The position numbers and the translations under genes are program-made. Shown piece after piece: positions 1 to 5,351 of a stretch of DNA of 5,351 nt. How positions within the stretch are numbered: the first letter of the stretch is position 1; the number at the start of each line of letters is the position of its first letter. The notes under the pieces are model-generated. The model made no database searches, was not told the DNA's origin, and saw nothing but the letters and a program-made list of their open reading frames with translations. Source of the DNA: Deferribacteraceae bacterium (lineage in GTDB: Bacteria; Chrysiogenota; Deferribacteres; Deferribacterales; JAISNW01); contig JAITJJ010000178.1 in NCBI GenBank assembly GCA_031278965.1, positions 1 through 5,351 on the forward strand, given 5' to 3'.

Positions 1-951
1 GGCTTCCGTCAACCCGTAACCTTCCAAAACCGGTTTGCCGTAGTTTGCATAAAATTTATTGCTTATCTCCATAGCAAGGGGCGCCCCTCCGCATACGCAG
101 TGGTGAAAAGGGAACAGCAATTTTGTAAGAAAATTTGCGTTCAGCTTCGCAAGGGCGGCGTAAAGCTGGGGCACGCCGAATAAAACGGTGGGGCGCAGAA
201 AGAGAAGCTGCCGCTTAAAGAGCTTTTTCTTTGTATCATTCACATTGGCAAGGAGGATTATACTACATCCGCCTTCCAGAGGACCTAAAATACATGTCAT
301 AAGGGTATAAGCATGAAAGAGGGGGAGAACAACCACCACTCTATGCCACGGAGCGGTGTTTAATTTATACTTGAAGCCGTAAACGTTTGCAATTAGGTTG
401 CTATGGGTGAGCATAACCCCTTTTGATACCCCGGTAGTTCCTGAGGTATACACTAAACTTGCCAGATCTTTCAAATCAAAGGAAGGTTCTTCAAAATCTT
501 TTATCGTCGAATAATGGGTTATATTTATGGAAGAGAAACTTAGATCTTTAAAGGTAAGGATATGTTGAACCGATTTTACTTCAGATTTTACCTCATAAAC
601 CACTTTTTCATACTCTTCGGTGGTTATAAAAAATTTGGCTTCACAATCGTTTAAATTTACCGCCACCTCCCGTCCCGACAGAAAGGTGTTAACCGGAACA
701 GTAACGCCCCCCAGCATAGATGTGCCGAAATAAGCATATAAAAACTCCGGGGAGTTGGAGATAAGAATAGCGACCCTGTCTCCTTTCTCCGCTCCGTTTG
801 CCGCAAGGGCGTTTGCAACTCGGATAGCTTCATCGCATGTTTTCTGGAAGGTTATCTTTTCTTTATTAAAAAAGATAAAAGTTTTGCGGGAGAATTTTTT
901 TAAGTTTTTTGTAAGCAATTCACTAACGGAGGAAAATTCATAATTTTCCAT
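1..951 (-). CDS. AMP-forming acyl-CoA ligase A, 5' part (317 codons, runs off the window)
   Basis: This is the N-terminal 317 residues of an ANL-superfamily (AMP-binding) carboxylate-CoA ligase; the frame is open to base 1. Members activate a carboxylic acid with ATP to an acyl-adenylate and then transfer it to CoA in the cytoplasm. Visible motifs are the ATP loop YTSGTTGVSKG (residues 168-178), LPLFHAY (209-215), CGGAPLA (287-293) and EGYGLTEA (310-317) at the window edge. The hinge, the ribose-binding Asp/Arg and the catalytic Lys lie outside the window. It aligns without gaps to ligase B upstream, about 217 of 317 residues identical, so it is a tandem paralogue. The usual Pro of the ATP loop is Ser176 here, and SGGAPL reads CGGAPL. 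The ATG at 951 aligns with the start of ligase B. An in-frame GTG at 963, four codons upstream, lies inside the purine-rich ribosome-binding stretch and is less likely. A fatty-acid substrate is inferred from family resemblance only. Confidence 0.93.
   Translation of the reverse strand, partial: MENYEFSSVSELLTKNLKKFSRKTFIFFNKEKITFQKTCDEAIRVANALAANGAEKGDRVAILISNSPEFLYAYFGTSMLGGVTVPVNTFLSGREVAVNLNDCEAKFFITTEEYEKVVYEVKSEVKSVQHILTFKDLSFSSINITHYSTIKDFEEPSFDLKDLASLVYTSGTTGVSKGVMLTHSNLIANVYGFKYKLNTAPWHRVVVVLPLFHAYTLMTCILGPLEGGCSIILLANVNDTKKKLFKRQLLFLRPTVLFGVPQLYAALAKLNANFLTKLLFPFHHCVCGGAPLAMEISNKFYANYGKPVLEGYGLTEA
931..949 (-). repeat. Perfect hairpin over the start of ligase A
   Basis: GGAAAATT (931-938) and AATTTTCC (942-949) are exact inverted repeats around a 3-base loop. 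In the mRNA the stem begins at the G of the AUG and covers codons 2-7, so it could affect initiation. Ligase B has the same element at 2701-2719 with one mismatch. Conserved coding for MExYEFS explains part of the similarity, so a function is unproven. Confidence 0.5.
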
Positions 952-962
952 ACTTTTTTGCA

Positions 963-972
963 CCCTCCCCCC
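963..972 (-). promoter_or_regulatory. Ribosome-binding site of ligase A
   Basis: On the minus strand the stretch GGGGGGAGGG ends 11 bases before the ATG at 951. It is the only purine-rich Shine-Dalgarno-like sequence near the start. The distance is a little long for the ATG but too short for the alternative GTG at 963-961, which overlaps it. This favours the ATG. Confidence 0.55.
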
Positions 973-1115
973 AAAAAAATTAATGGGAAAACCTATCTGA
1001 CTTTAGAAAAAGCAAAACAGATGCTGTTAACTAAAATCCCTTCCTAAAGGTTATAATAATACCAAAATATGCGGTTTGCCTACCCGCCCCACAAAGCCCT
1101 TCTCGGGATACGGGT

Positions 1116-1138
1116 AAAAAGTGCGGAGCAGCCCGCAC
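1116..1138 (-). terminator. Intrinsic terminator after ligase B
   Basis: On the minus strand GTGCGG (1138-1133) and CCGCAC (1126-1121) form a perfect 6-bp GC-rich stem with a 6-base loop, followed at once by TTTTT (1120-1116). It sits about 50 bases after the ligase B stop, the normal place for Rho-independent termination. It would partly or wholly separate transcription of ligase B from ligase A. The T tract is short, so termination may be incomplete. Confidence 0.7.
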
Positions 1139-1176
1139 ATTTAATATTTAGGTTTACGGCGGCGAATTGCTCCGCC
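1121..1176 (-). promoter_or_regulatory. Possible terminator/antiterminator switch
   Basis: The segment GCGGAGCA (minus strand 1175-1168) is exactly complementary to TGCTCCGC (1130-1123), which contains most of the 3' arm of the terminator hairpin. Pairing these two would prevent the terminator from forming. The first segment can instead be held in its own local hairpin, GGCGG (1176-1172) with CCGCC (1162-1158). Mutually exclusive pairings like this are the layout of an attenuator. The first segment starts 13 bases past the ligase B stop codon, so a terminating ribosome could influence the choice. No known riboswitch family is recognised, and the regulatory role is inference. Confidence 0.3.
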
Positions 1177-1188
1177 AAAACGCAATCC

Positions 1189-2721
1189 CTATATCTCCCC
1201 TCTGTATGCCATCTCTTTAATGGTTTGTTTCGCGATTTTACCGGAACTGGTTATGGGTATCTTATCAGTGACAATAATATTTTTCGGGTGCTTATAGGCG
1301 GCAAGGTTCTCTTTCAGGTAATCCCTCAAACCGCTTTCATCATATGTTTCATCCACAGATATATAGGCGGTCACCACCTCGTCATTTTTAACCGTTAAAC
1401 CTATGACGGCGGCAAGCTGAACCCCCGGATATTTATATAGAAGCTCCTCTATCTCTCTCGGGTAAACGTTCATCCCTTTGGATATGATTAAATCTTTTAT
1501 CCTGTCCACAATGGCGATATATCCCTCTTCGTCAATATATCCGATATCGCCTGTGTGCAGCCACCCGTCTTTCAATGCCTTTTCCGTCTCCTCCGGCTTA
1601 TTCCAATACCCTTTCATGATAGACGGACCTTTTATGCAGAGTTCCCCGTTGGTGTTTATGGGGAGGGTATTATCGTTTTCGTCGACGATCTTTACTTCCA
1701 AATTATAAAGGGGTGTACCTATGGTTCTTGCTTTAGGTCTATATTTGGGACTGAACGATACTATGGGCGATGCTTCGCTTAACCCATAACCTTCAATAAC
1801 AGATTTGGCGTAGTTTTGATAAAATTTATTCAATATCTCCATAGCAAGGGGAGCCCCTCCGCTCACACATAGATGAAACGGGAAGAGGAGCTTTGTAAGC
1901 CAGTTTGTATCCACCTTTGCAAGGGCGGCATAGAGTTGGGGAACACCTAAAAGAACGGTGGGACGAAGGAGGAGGAGCTGTTTCTTAAACTGCTTCTTCG
2001 CCATATCTTTTACGGAAGCCAAAAGAATTATGCTGCAACCGGATTCAAGGGGACCTAAAATGCAGGTCATAAAAGCATATGCGTGAAAAAGGGGGAGGAG
2101 AGCGACAAAACGGTCGCTGCGGCGGGTATTGAGCTTCACCTTAAAACCGTATACATTGGCAAGGAGGTTGCTATGGGTTAGCATTACCCCCTTTGGAACC
2201 CCTGTGGTGCCTGAAGTATACAGCAGAGTGGCTATATCCTCTGCATCTATTATAGGATCGCTAAAATCTTTCACAGCGGAATATTTTAATATGTCCACCC
2301 CACCAAACTCCGTTGTGCCGAAAGAAAAAGCTTGCTTTATGGTTTTAACCTCGTTTTTTACGGTGGCAACAACTTTTTCAAACTCTGTGGAGGAGATAAG
2401 GTATTCCGCTTCACAGTCATTCAGGTTTACGGAGACCTCCCGCCCCGAAAGGAAGGTGTTTATCGGGACAGTTACGGTTCCGAGCATTACTGCTCCGAAA
2501 TAGGCGTATAAAAATTCCGGAGTGTTGGATATAAGAATGGCTACCCTGTCGCCCTGCTTAACACCGTTTGCAGCAAGGGCATTTGCGGTACGAACCGCTT
2601 CCTCATAGGTTTTCTGATAGCTTATCTTTTCGTTATAGAAGAAAATGTAGGTTTTTTTCGGGTATCTGCAGGCATTTTTAACAAATAGCTCATTCACATT
2701 GGAAAATTCATATTTTTCCAC
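1189..2721 (-). CDS. AMP-forming acyl-CoA ligase B (fatty acid-CoA ligase-like)
   Basis: This complete 510-residue ANL-superfamily enzyme has the usual length for stand-alone bacterial acyl-CoA ligases. It should convert a carboxylic acid, ATP and CoA to acyl-CoA, AMP and pyrophosphate in the cytoplasm. Motifs seen in order are the ATP loop YTSGTTGVPKG (168-178), LPLFHAY (209-215), SGGAPLA (287-293), YGLSEASP (312-319), GWLHTGD with Asp392, DRIKDLIISKGMNVYPREIE (406-425) with Arg407 and the domain hinge near Lys409, and ITSSGKIAKQ with the likely catalytic Lys495. All catalytic elements are present, so it should be active. There is no signal peptide or membrane segment. The start is GTG: an in-frame TGA lies only three codons upstream, and GAGAGGG is correctly spaced before it. 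It has its own promoter and a terminator follows. The overall pattern resembles medium/long-chain fatty acid ligases, but the true substrate cannot be read from sequence; an aryl or branched acid is possible. Confidence 0.95.
   Translation of the reverse strand: MEKYEFSNVNELFVKNACRYPKKTYIFFYNEKISYQKTYEEAVRTANALAANGVKQGDRVAILISNTPEFLYAYFGAVMLGTVTVPINTFLSGREVSVNLNDCEAEYLISSTEFEKVVATVKNEVKTIKQAFSFGTTEFGGVDILKYSAVKDFSDPIIDAEDIATLLYTSGTTGVPKGVMLTHSNLLANVYGFKVKLNTRRSDRFVALLPLFHAYAFMTCILGPLESGCSIILLASVKDMAKKQFKKQLLLLRPTVLLGVPQLYAALAKVDTNWLTKLLFPFHLCVSGGAPLAMEILNKFYQNYAKSVIEGYGLSEASPIVSFSPKYRPKARTIGTPLYNLEVKIVDENDNTLPINTNGELCIKGPSIMKGYWNKPEETEKALKDGWLHTGDIGYIDEEGYIAIVDRIKDLIISKGMNVYPREIEELLYKYPGVQLAAVIGLTVKNDEVVTAYISVDETYDESGLRDYLKENLAAYKHPKNIIVTDKIPITSSGKIAKQTIKEMAYRGEI
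2701..2719 (-). repeat. Imperfect start-codon hairpin of ligase B
   Basis: GGAAAATT (2701-2708) and ATTTTTCC (2712-2719) form an inverted repeat with one mismatch around a 3-base loop, in the same position relative to the start codon as the perfect hairpin of ligase A at 931-949. It covers the last base of GTG to codon 7. It may tune initiation or may simply follow from the shared N-terminal protein sequence. Confidence 0.4.
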
Positions 2722-2725
2722 TTTT

Positions 2726-2732
2726 CCCTCTC
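2726..2732 (-). promoter_or_regulatory. Ribosome-binding site of ligase B
   Basis: GAGAGGG on the minus strand lies four bases before the GTG at 2721. It decides the start: the in-frame TGA at 2733-2731 overlaps its edge, so no earlier in-frame start exists, and the next initiator would discard the conserved MExYEFS N terminus shared with ligase A. Confidence 0.75.
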
Positions 2733-2785
2733 ATAAACAATTCTATAAAAACTTTATAAGCCCAAGCCGCCTATCAGCAAAGCAG

Positions 2786-2813
2786 ATTACACGTTAATCA
2801 TATATATTGTCAA
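2786..2813 (-). promoter_or_regulatory. Sigma70-type promoter of ligase B
   Basis: On the minus strand a perfect -35 box TTGACA (2813-2808) is followed by a 16-bp spacer and the -10 box TGTAAT (2791-2786), five of six matches to TATAAT. Transcription should start near 2779, giving a leader of about 58 bases. An AT-rich stretch upstream could act as an UP element. The promoter lies downstream of the receptor's terminator, so ligase B forms its own transcription unit. Confidence 0.75.
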
Positions 2814-2820
2814 TATGTAT
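2800..2820. promoter_or_regulatory. Candidate operator: palindrome centred on the -35 box
   Basis: ATATTG-T-CAATAT (2804-2816) is a perfect 6+1+6 palindrome. It extends to 2800-2820 with nine of ten half-site positions matching. Its centre (2810) lies inside the -35 hexamer of the ligase B promoter, so a dimeric repressor binding here would block RNA polymerase. I do not recognise it as a known FadR, PsrA or other named site. AT-rich dyads also occur by chance. Confidence 0.4.
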
Positions 2821-2889
2821 TGCAAAAAAATGTTTAAGAATTGTAAGAGCTATGTAAAAGATCGTAAAATCTGGTTTTAAATGATTTTT

Positions 2890-2922
2890 AAAAAATCCCG
2901 CCTGCCGTAAGCTGCAAGCGGG
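2890..2922 (-). terminator. Intrinsic terminator after the chemoreceptor
   Basis: On the minus strand CCCGCTTGC (2922-2914) pairs with GCAGGCGGG (2905-2897) as a 9-bp stem with one G-U pair and an 8-base loop, followed by A and six T (2896-2890). It lies about 80 bases past the receptor's stop codon and makes the receptor monocistronic or the last gene of its unit. Confidence 0.88.
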
Positions 2923-3005
2923 GAAATACAGCGATTTAACACACAGACGTTTTGAAACGAACCAGGTTGCCTTTCGCTAAACAGTTTGAGCGGAGAATTG
3001 CCACC

Positions 3006-5063
3006 CTATTCCCTGTAAAATATCTTGCAACTTTCATCATCCTCTCCGCACTGAACTTTGAAATTTTTCATCATATCTCCCATATCATGGGCAACTTTCT
3101 CAAGCTCAGCGGCATTGCCGGACAAGTGGGCGGCAGTGTCAGAAACTTCGCCGGACATGCTTACCACAGTATTGATATCGTCCAAAACATGGGCACTGCT
3201 TGAGGACATCTCTTGAGTGGCGGCGGATATGCTCTCAATCATGCTTTCAAGTTCAGTCATACCGTTTTCAATTTCGGCAAGGGCTTCGGTTGTTTGACGG
3301 GAGGATTCCACTCCATCGGAGACCTGTTCGATAACTCCCGACATAGATGAGGTGACCTTTTGCATCTCCTTTTGGATAGCACTGACAAGGGTGGCGATTT
3401 CGGCAGTTGCACTCTGAGTGTTTTCGGCAAGCTTTCGCACTTCATCCGCCACAACTGCAAAACCTCTTCCGGCTTCCCCCGCTCTAGCTGCTTCAATGGC
3501 TGCATTCAAAGCAAGAAGGTTCGTTTGATCCGCAATCGCAGTAATGACCCCCACAATCTTTTTTATCTCCGATGTCTTTGAACTGAGGGCGTTGACCATG
3601 CCGGAGGCTTGATCAACCGTTTCTTTTATCTTCAATATGCCGGCAACAGAACCGGCTACCGTTGTTTTGCCGACCACCACCTTTTCGGCTGTTTCATTTG
3701 AGAAGGATGCTATTTCAGAAATGTGGCCTGCTATGCTTTCAGTTGCAGCAGTCATCTGGGTTGCGGAGGCGCCTATTTGCCTGGAGCGATCTGTTTGATC
3801 AACCATACGGGCGGAAAGCTGCTGCGCGCTGGCGGACAGATTGGAGCAAAATCTTCTTAAATTTTCAGCGATACTCGCCCCCCGTCTGATTAGCTCATTT
3901 AAGCTGGCGACCATCTCCTGCACTGAACCAGCAAGGTTTTCTTCTTTGTGCGCTCCCGCAGTTACAAGCTCCACGGTAAAATCACCTTTGGCTATCTGTC
4001 CGATCTTTTCAATAACATAGTTCGGCTCTCCGCCCAATTGTTTCATCAGTGAACGAGACAGCAGCAATAGTACCAGCAATACCAATAACAGAGCCACAGC
4101 GGCTATGCAGACAATTATCATTTCAACTTTTGTCACTGCACTGAAGGCTTCTTTTTTAGGCACTATAATACCCAGGTAGTAAACATAATCGGCAGTACCC
4201 AAAACTATCGGATTGTGAAAAGCCAGCGACACTTCTTTTGTGCTTATGGCTACAAGTTCAAGAAAATACGCCTCCCGCCTGTCCGAATACGGTTTAAGCT
4301 CCTTGGCTACAGGGCTCGGTTTTCCCACATAGCTTTCCGTAGGGTGAATAAGGATAGTCTGATCGTTTGACAGCAAAAACATATACCCTTTCTCATAAAC
4401 CTTACTATTCAAAAGAAGCTTCGCAATACTGTCAAAATTAATGTCAATTCCGACAACACCCTCCAACTTTTTACTCTTATCATAAAAAGGGATGCTGTAA
4501 GAAACCACTTTCTTTGTAACACTTCCATATCTGCGTTCTTCAAGATTAGTGATATGAATTTTGCTGCTTTTTGCCGCTTCAGTGTAACTGTCTATGGCAT
4601 AATCAAAAGTTCTTGTTTGTACATATGCGCCGCCGGATTTATAGATTAACGGGCTGAATTGTCCGTTTGGATTTTCACCGTTTTTCCCTGCAAAACTAGC
4701 GTCCTCCCCGTCAAACGCGTTAGGTTCCCATGCCACCCAAATTGCAAAAATATCTTCGGAATTTACAACTGCGGAACGCAAATAAGAAAATATGTCGTCC
4801 CGTGAAAATTTTCCGCTTCCTGACAGCATAGGAATAGTTTCCGACAGTGAAATGGCAAGTTCCCCTACAATATCAAGCTTGTTCTTGACTTGATTGCCAT
4901 AATTAGCCGATGTGTTCCAAGCATCACGCGTGGCTAATTCTTCTATTTCGCTTTTAACTGTCTTATAGACCAGTAAAAGTATGACCGCATAAGAAAATAA
5001 AAAAGCCGCCAATATAGGCAAAATTATTTTCTTCCTGAAAGATACCCGCTGCCACCATCTCAT
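3006..5063 (-). CDS. Methyl-accepting chemotaxis protein, dCACHE-HAMP-MCP signal type
   Basis: This 685-residue transmembrane chemoreceptor binds a ligand outside the membrane and controls CheA/CheW kinase activity inside. A basic N terminus precedes TM1 (about 13-33). A periplasmic region (about 38-305) resembles double-CACHE domains, with the conserved GVVGIDI at 202-208. TM2 is about 314-336. HAMP follows, with QLGGEP at 342-347 and IAKGDF at 357-362. The coiled-coil signalling domain runs to about 668, with the hairpin tip around EAARAGEAGRGFAVVADE (524-541), the most conserved segment of all MCPs. A good methylation-site match is SAATQEMSSS (613-622), and ASAQQLSA (411-418) is a weaker one. 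Each arm from the tip spans about 20 heptads, suggesting the 40H class (inference). There is no C-terminal NWxxF-type CheR tether. The RxW(Y) signature of amino-acid-binding dCACHE sensors is not apparent, so the ligand is unknown. The ATG at 5063 has only a weak AGGG ribosome-binding site 8 bases upstream, but it precedes TM1 correctly. Confidence 0.95.
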   Translation of the reverse strand: MRWWQRVSFRKKIILPILAAFLFSYAVILLLVYKTVKSEIEELATRDAWNTSANYGNQVKNKLDIVGELAISLSETIPMLSGSGKFSRDDIFSYLRSAVVNSEDIFAIWVAWEPNAFDGEDASFAGKNGENPNGQFSPLIYKSGGAYVQTRTFDYAIDSYTEAAKSSKIHITNLEERRYGSVTKKVVSYSIPFYDKSKKLEGVVGIDINFDSIAKLLLNSKVYEKGYMFLLSNDQTILIHPTESYVGKPSPVAKELKPYSDRREAYFLELVAISTKEVSLAFHNPIVLGTADYVYYLGIIVPKKEAFSAVTKVEMIIVCIAAVALLLVLLVLLLLSRSLMKQLGGEPNYVIEKIGQIAKGDFTVELVTAGAHKEENLAGSVQEMVASLNELIRRGASIAENLRRFCSNLSASAQQLSARMVDQTDRSRQIGASATQMTAATESIAGHISEIASFSNETAEKVVVGKTTVAGSVAGILKIKETVDQASGMVNALSSKTSEIKKIVGVITAIADQTNLLALNAAIEAARAGEAGRGFAVVADEVRKLAENTQSATAEIATLVSAIQKEMQKVTSSMSGVIEQVSDGVESSRQTTEALAEIENGMTELESMIESISAATQEMSSSSAHVLDDINTVVSMSGEVSDTAAHLSGNAAELEKVAHDMGDMMKNFKVQCGEDDESCKIFYRE

Positions 5064-5351
5064 AAATTAAGCCCTAATTAAATCTATAACATCTTTTTTA
5101 AGGAAAGCCTCTTTATGATCAAACCTATCCACACAAGACCTCTGTCTTGGAATCTCTCCCGTTTCGGAGATACACCATAATACATAATTAAATCAATCAA
5201 CTGCTGCTTTTAAGGATTCCGAGAGTGTTTATCTAAATATATATAAGAATTGCCCCCGTATTATTTCTAAAAGCGAGGTGTTTACTGCAAGCCAAATACG
5301 CATAGTCAAATCCACCATATGAACGCTTTTGGATACAACCTTTGTTCGTCT
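5064..5351. other. AT-rich upstream region of the chemoreceptor, no clear gene
   Basis: No gene is supported in these 288 bases. On the minus strand two frames are open from the window edge, to TAA at 5231-5229 and to TAG at 5235-5233, so the tail of an upstream gene cannot be excluded; neither peptide is recognisable. A perfect 6-bp inverted repeat CAAGAC-CTCT-GTCTTG lies at 5134-5149, with a weaker ATCTCT/GGAGAT dyad just beyond it. I found no convincing sigma70, sigma28 or sigma54 promoter for the receptor and no c-di-GMP riboswitch motif, although the receptor's promoter should lie here. Confidence 0.5.

Larger units (their letters stand above)
952..1188 (-). other. Structured spacer between the two ligase genes (237 bp)
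   Basis: No gene is visible here. On the minus strand it holds, in order, a GGCGG/CCGCC hairpin (1176-1158), the intrinsic terminator (1138-1116), an inverted repeat TACCCG/CGGGTA (1116-1111 with 1086-1081), and an AT-rich leader to ligase A. The leader contains a TATAAC hexamer (1055-1050) that could be a -10 box, but no good -35 lies at the right distance. It also has a small dyad AACAG-ATG-CTGTT (1016-1028). Ligase A may therefore have its own weak or activated promoter here, or depend on read-through from ligase B. Confidence 0.6.

Noticed and set aside
755..943. A 62-codon plus-strand frame within the ligase A N terminus
   Set aside because: It is antisense to the conserved ligase A N terminus, which aligns without gaps to ligase B.
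1158..1176. The GGCGG/CCGCC hairpin as a separate terminator
   Set aside because: It is not followed by a T tract in either direction; on the minus strand the T run comes before it. It is treated as part of the possible attenuator.
1069..1398. A 109-codon plus-strand reading frame across the end of ligase B and the spacer
   Set aside because: About two thirds of it lies antisense to the well-supported C terminus of ligase B, and its 5' part crosses the structured spacer and terminator. The peptide has no recognisable domain and there is no ribosome-binding site.
1..2721. A mobile element or composite transposon flanked by the two similar ligases
   Set aside because: The similarity is between two intact, same-direction genes that have diverged substantially. 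There are no transposase, terminal repeats or target-site duplications; an ordinary tandem duplication explains it.
2952..3203. An 83-codon plus-strand reading frame antisense to the end of the chemoreceptor
   Set aside because: It mostly overlaps the conserved receptor coding region, lacks a ribosome-binding site, and the peptide looks like an antisense shadow.
5064..5351. A c-di-GMP (GEMM-type) riboswitch or sigma28 promoter upstream of the chemoreceptor
   Set aside because: I looked because these often precede motility genes. Neither the conserved GEMM core nor a TAAA-N15-CGATAA pattern is present on the minus strand.
5319..5351. A plus-strand gene starting at the ATG at 5319
   Set aside because: Only 11 codons are visible and no ribosome-binding site precedes the ATG.

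Overview
All the genes in this window lie on the minus strand. Read in that direction they are a methyl-accepting chemotaxis receptor (5063 to 3006), a complete AMP-forming acyl-CoA ligase (2721 to 1189), and a second, closely related ligase that starts at 951 and runs off the window at base 1. The moderate GC content, the dCACHE-HAMP-MCP receptor with a QLGGEP-type HAMP start, and stand-alone FadD-like ligases of about 510 residues suggest a motile Gram-negative anaerobe or microaerobe of the Deferribacteres or Geobacter-like kind. This taxonomic guess is weak because no marker gene is present.

Layout. 5351-5064: upstream region of the receptor, AT-rich, with no convincing gene or promoter. 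5063-3006: chemoreceptor, 685 aa. 3005-2722: a strong intrinsic terminator for the receptor (2922-2890), then a sigma70-type promoter (TTGACA, 16 bp spacer, TGTAAT) for the downstream ligase, with an imperfect 21-bp palindrome centred on its -35 box. 2721-1189: ligase B, 510 aa, GTG start. 1188-952: a spacer holding an intrinsic terminator and an upstream repeat able to pair with the terminator's 3' arm. 951-1: ligase A, the first 317 residues only.

The two ligases are a tandem duplication. Their first 317 residues align without gaps and about 217 are identical (hand count, roughly 68%). Both probably activate a fatty or other carboxylic acid to its CoA thioester via an acyl-adenylate. They differ at the ATP-loop proline and near the presumed acyl tunnel, so they may have diverged in substrate or activity. 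The receptor is separated from ligase B by its own terminator, and ligase B has its own promoter, so the receptor is not in an operon with the ligases. A functional link, such as sensing a compound the ligases then activate, is only a speculation from adjacency.

I see no insertion sequence, CRISPR array, RNA gene or defence system. The signals most worth checking are regulatory: the possible terminator/antiterminator arrangement between the two ligases, the palindrome over the ligase B promoter, and a hairpin at the translation start present in both ligase genes.
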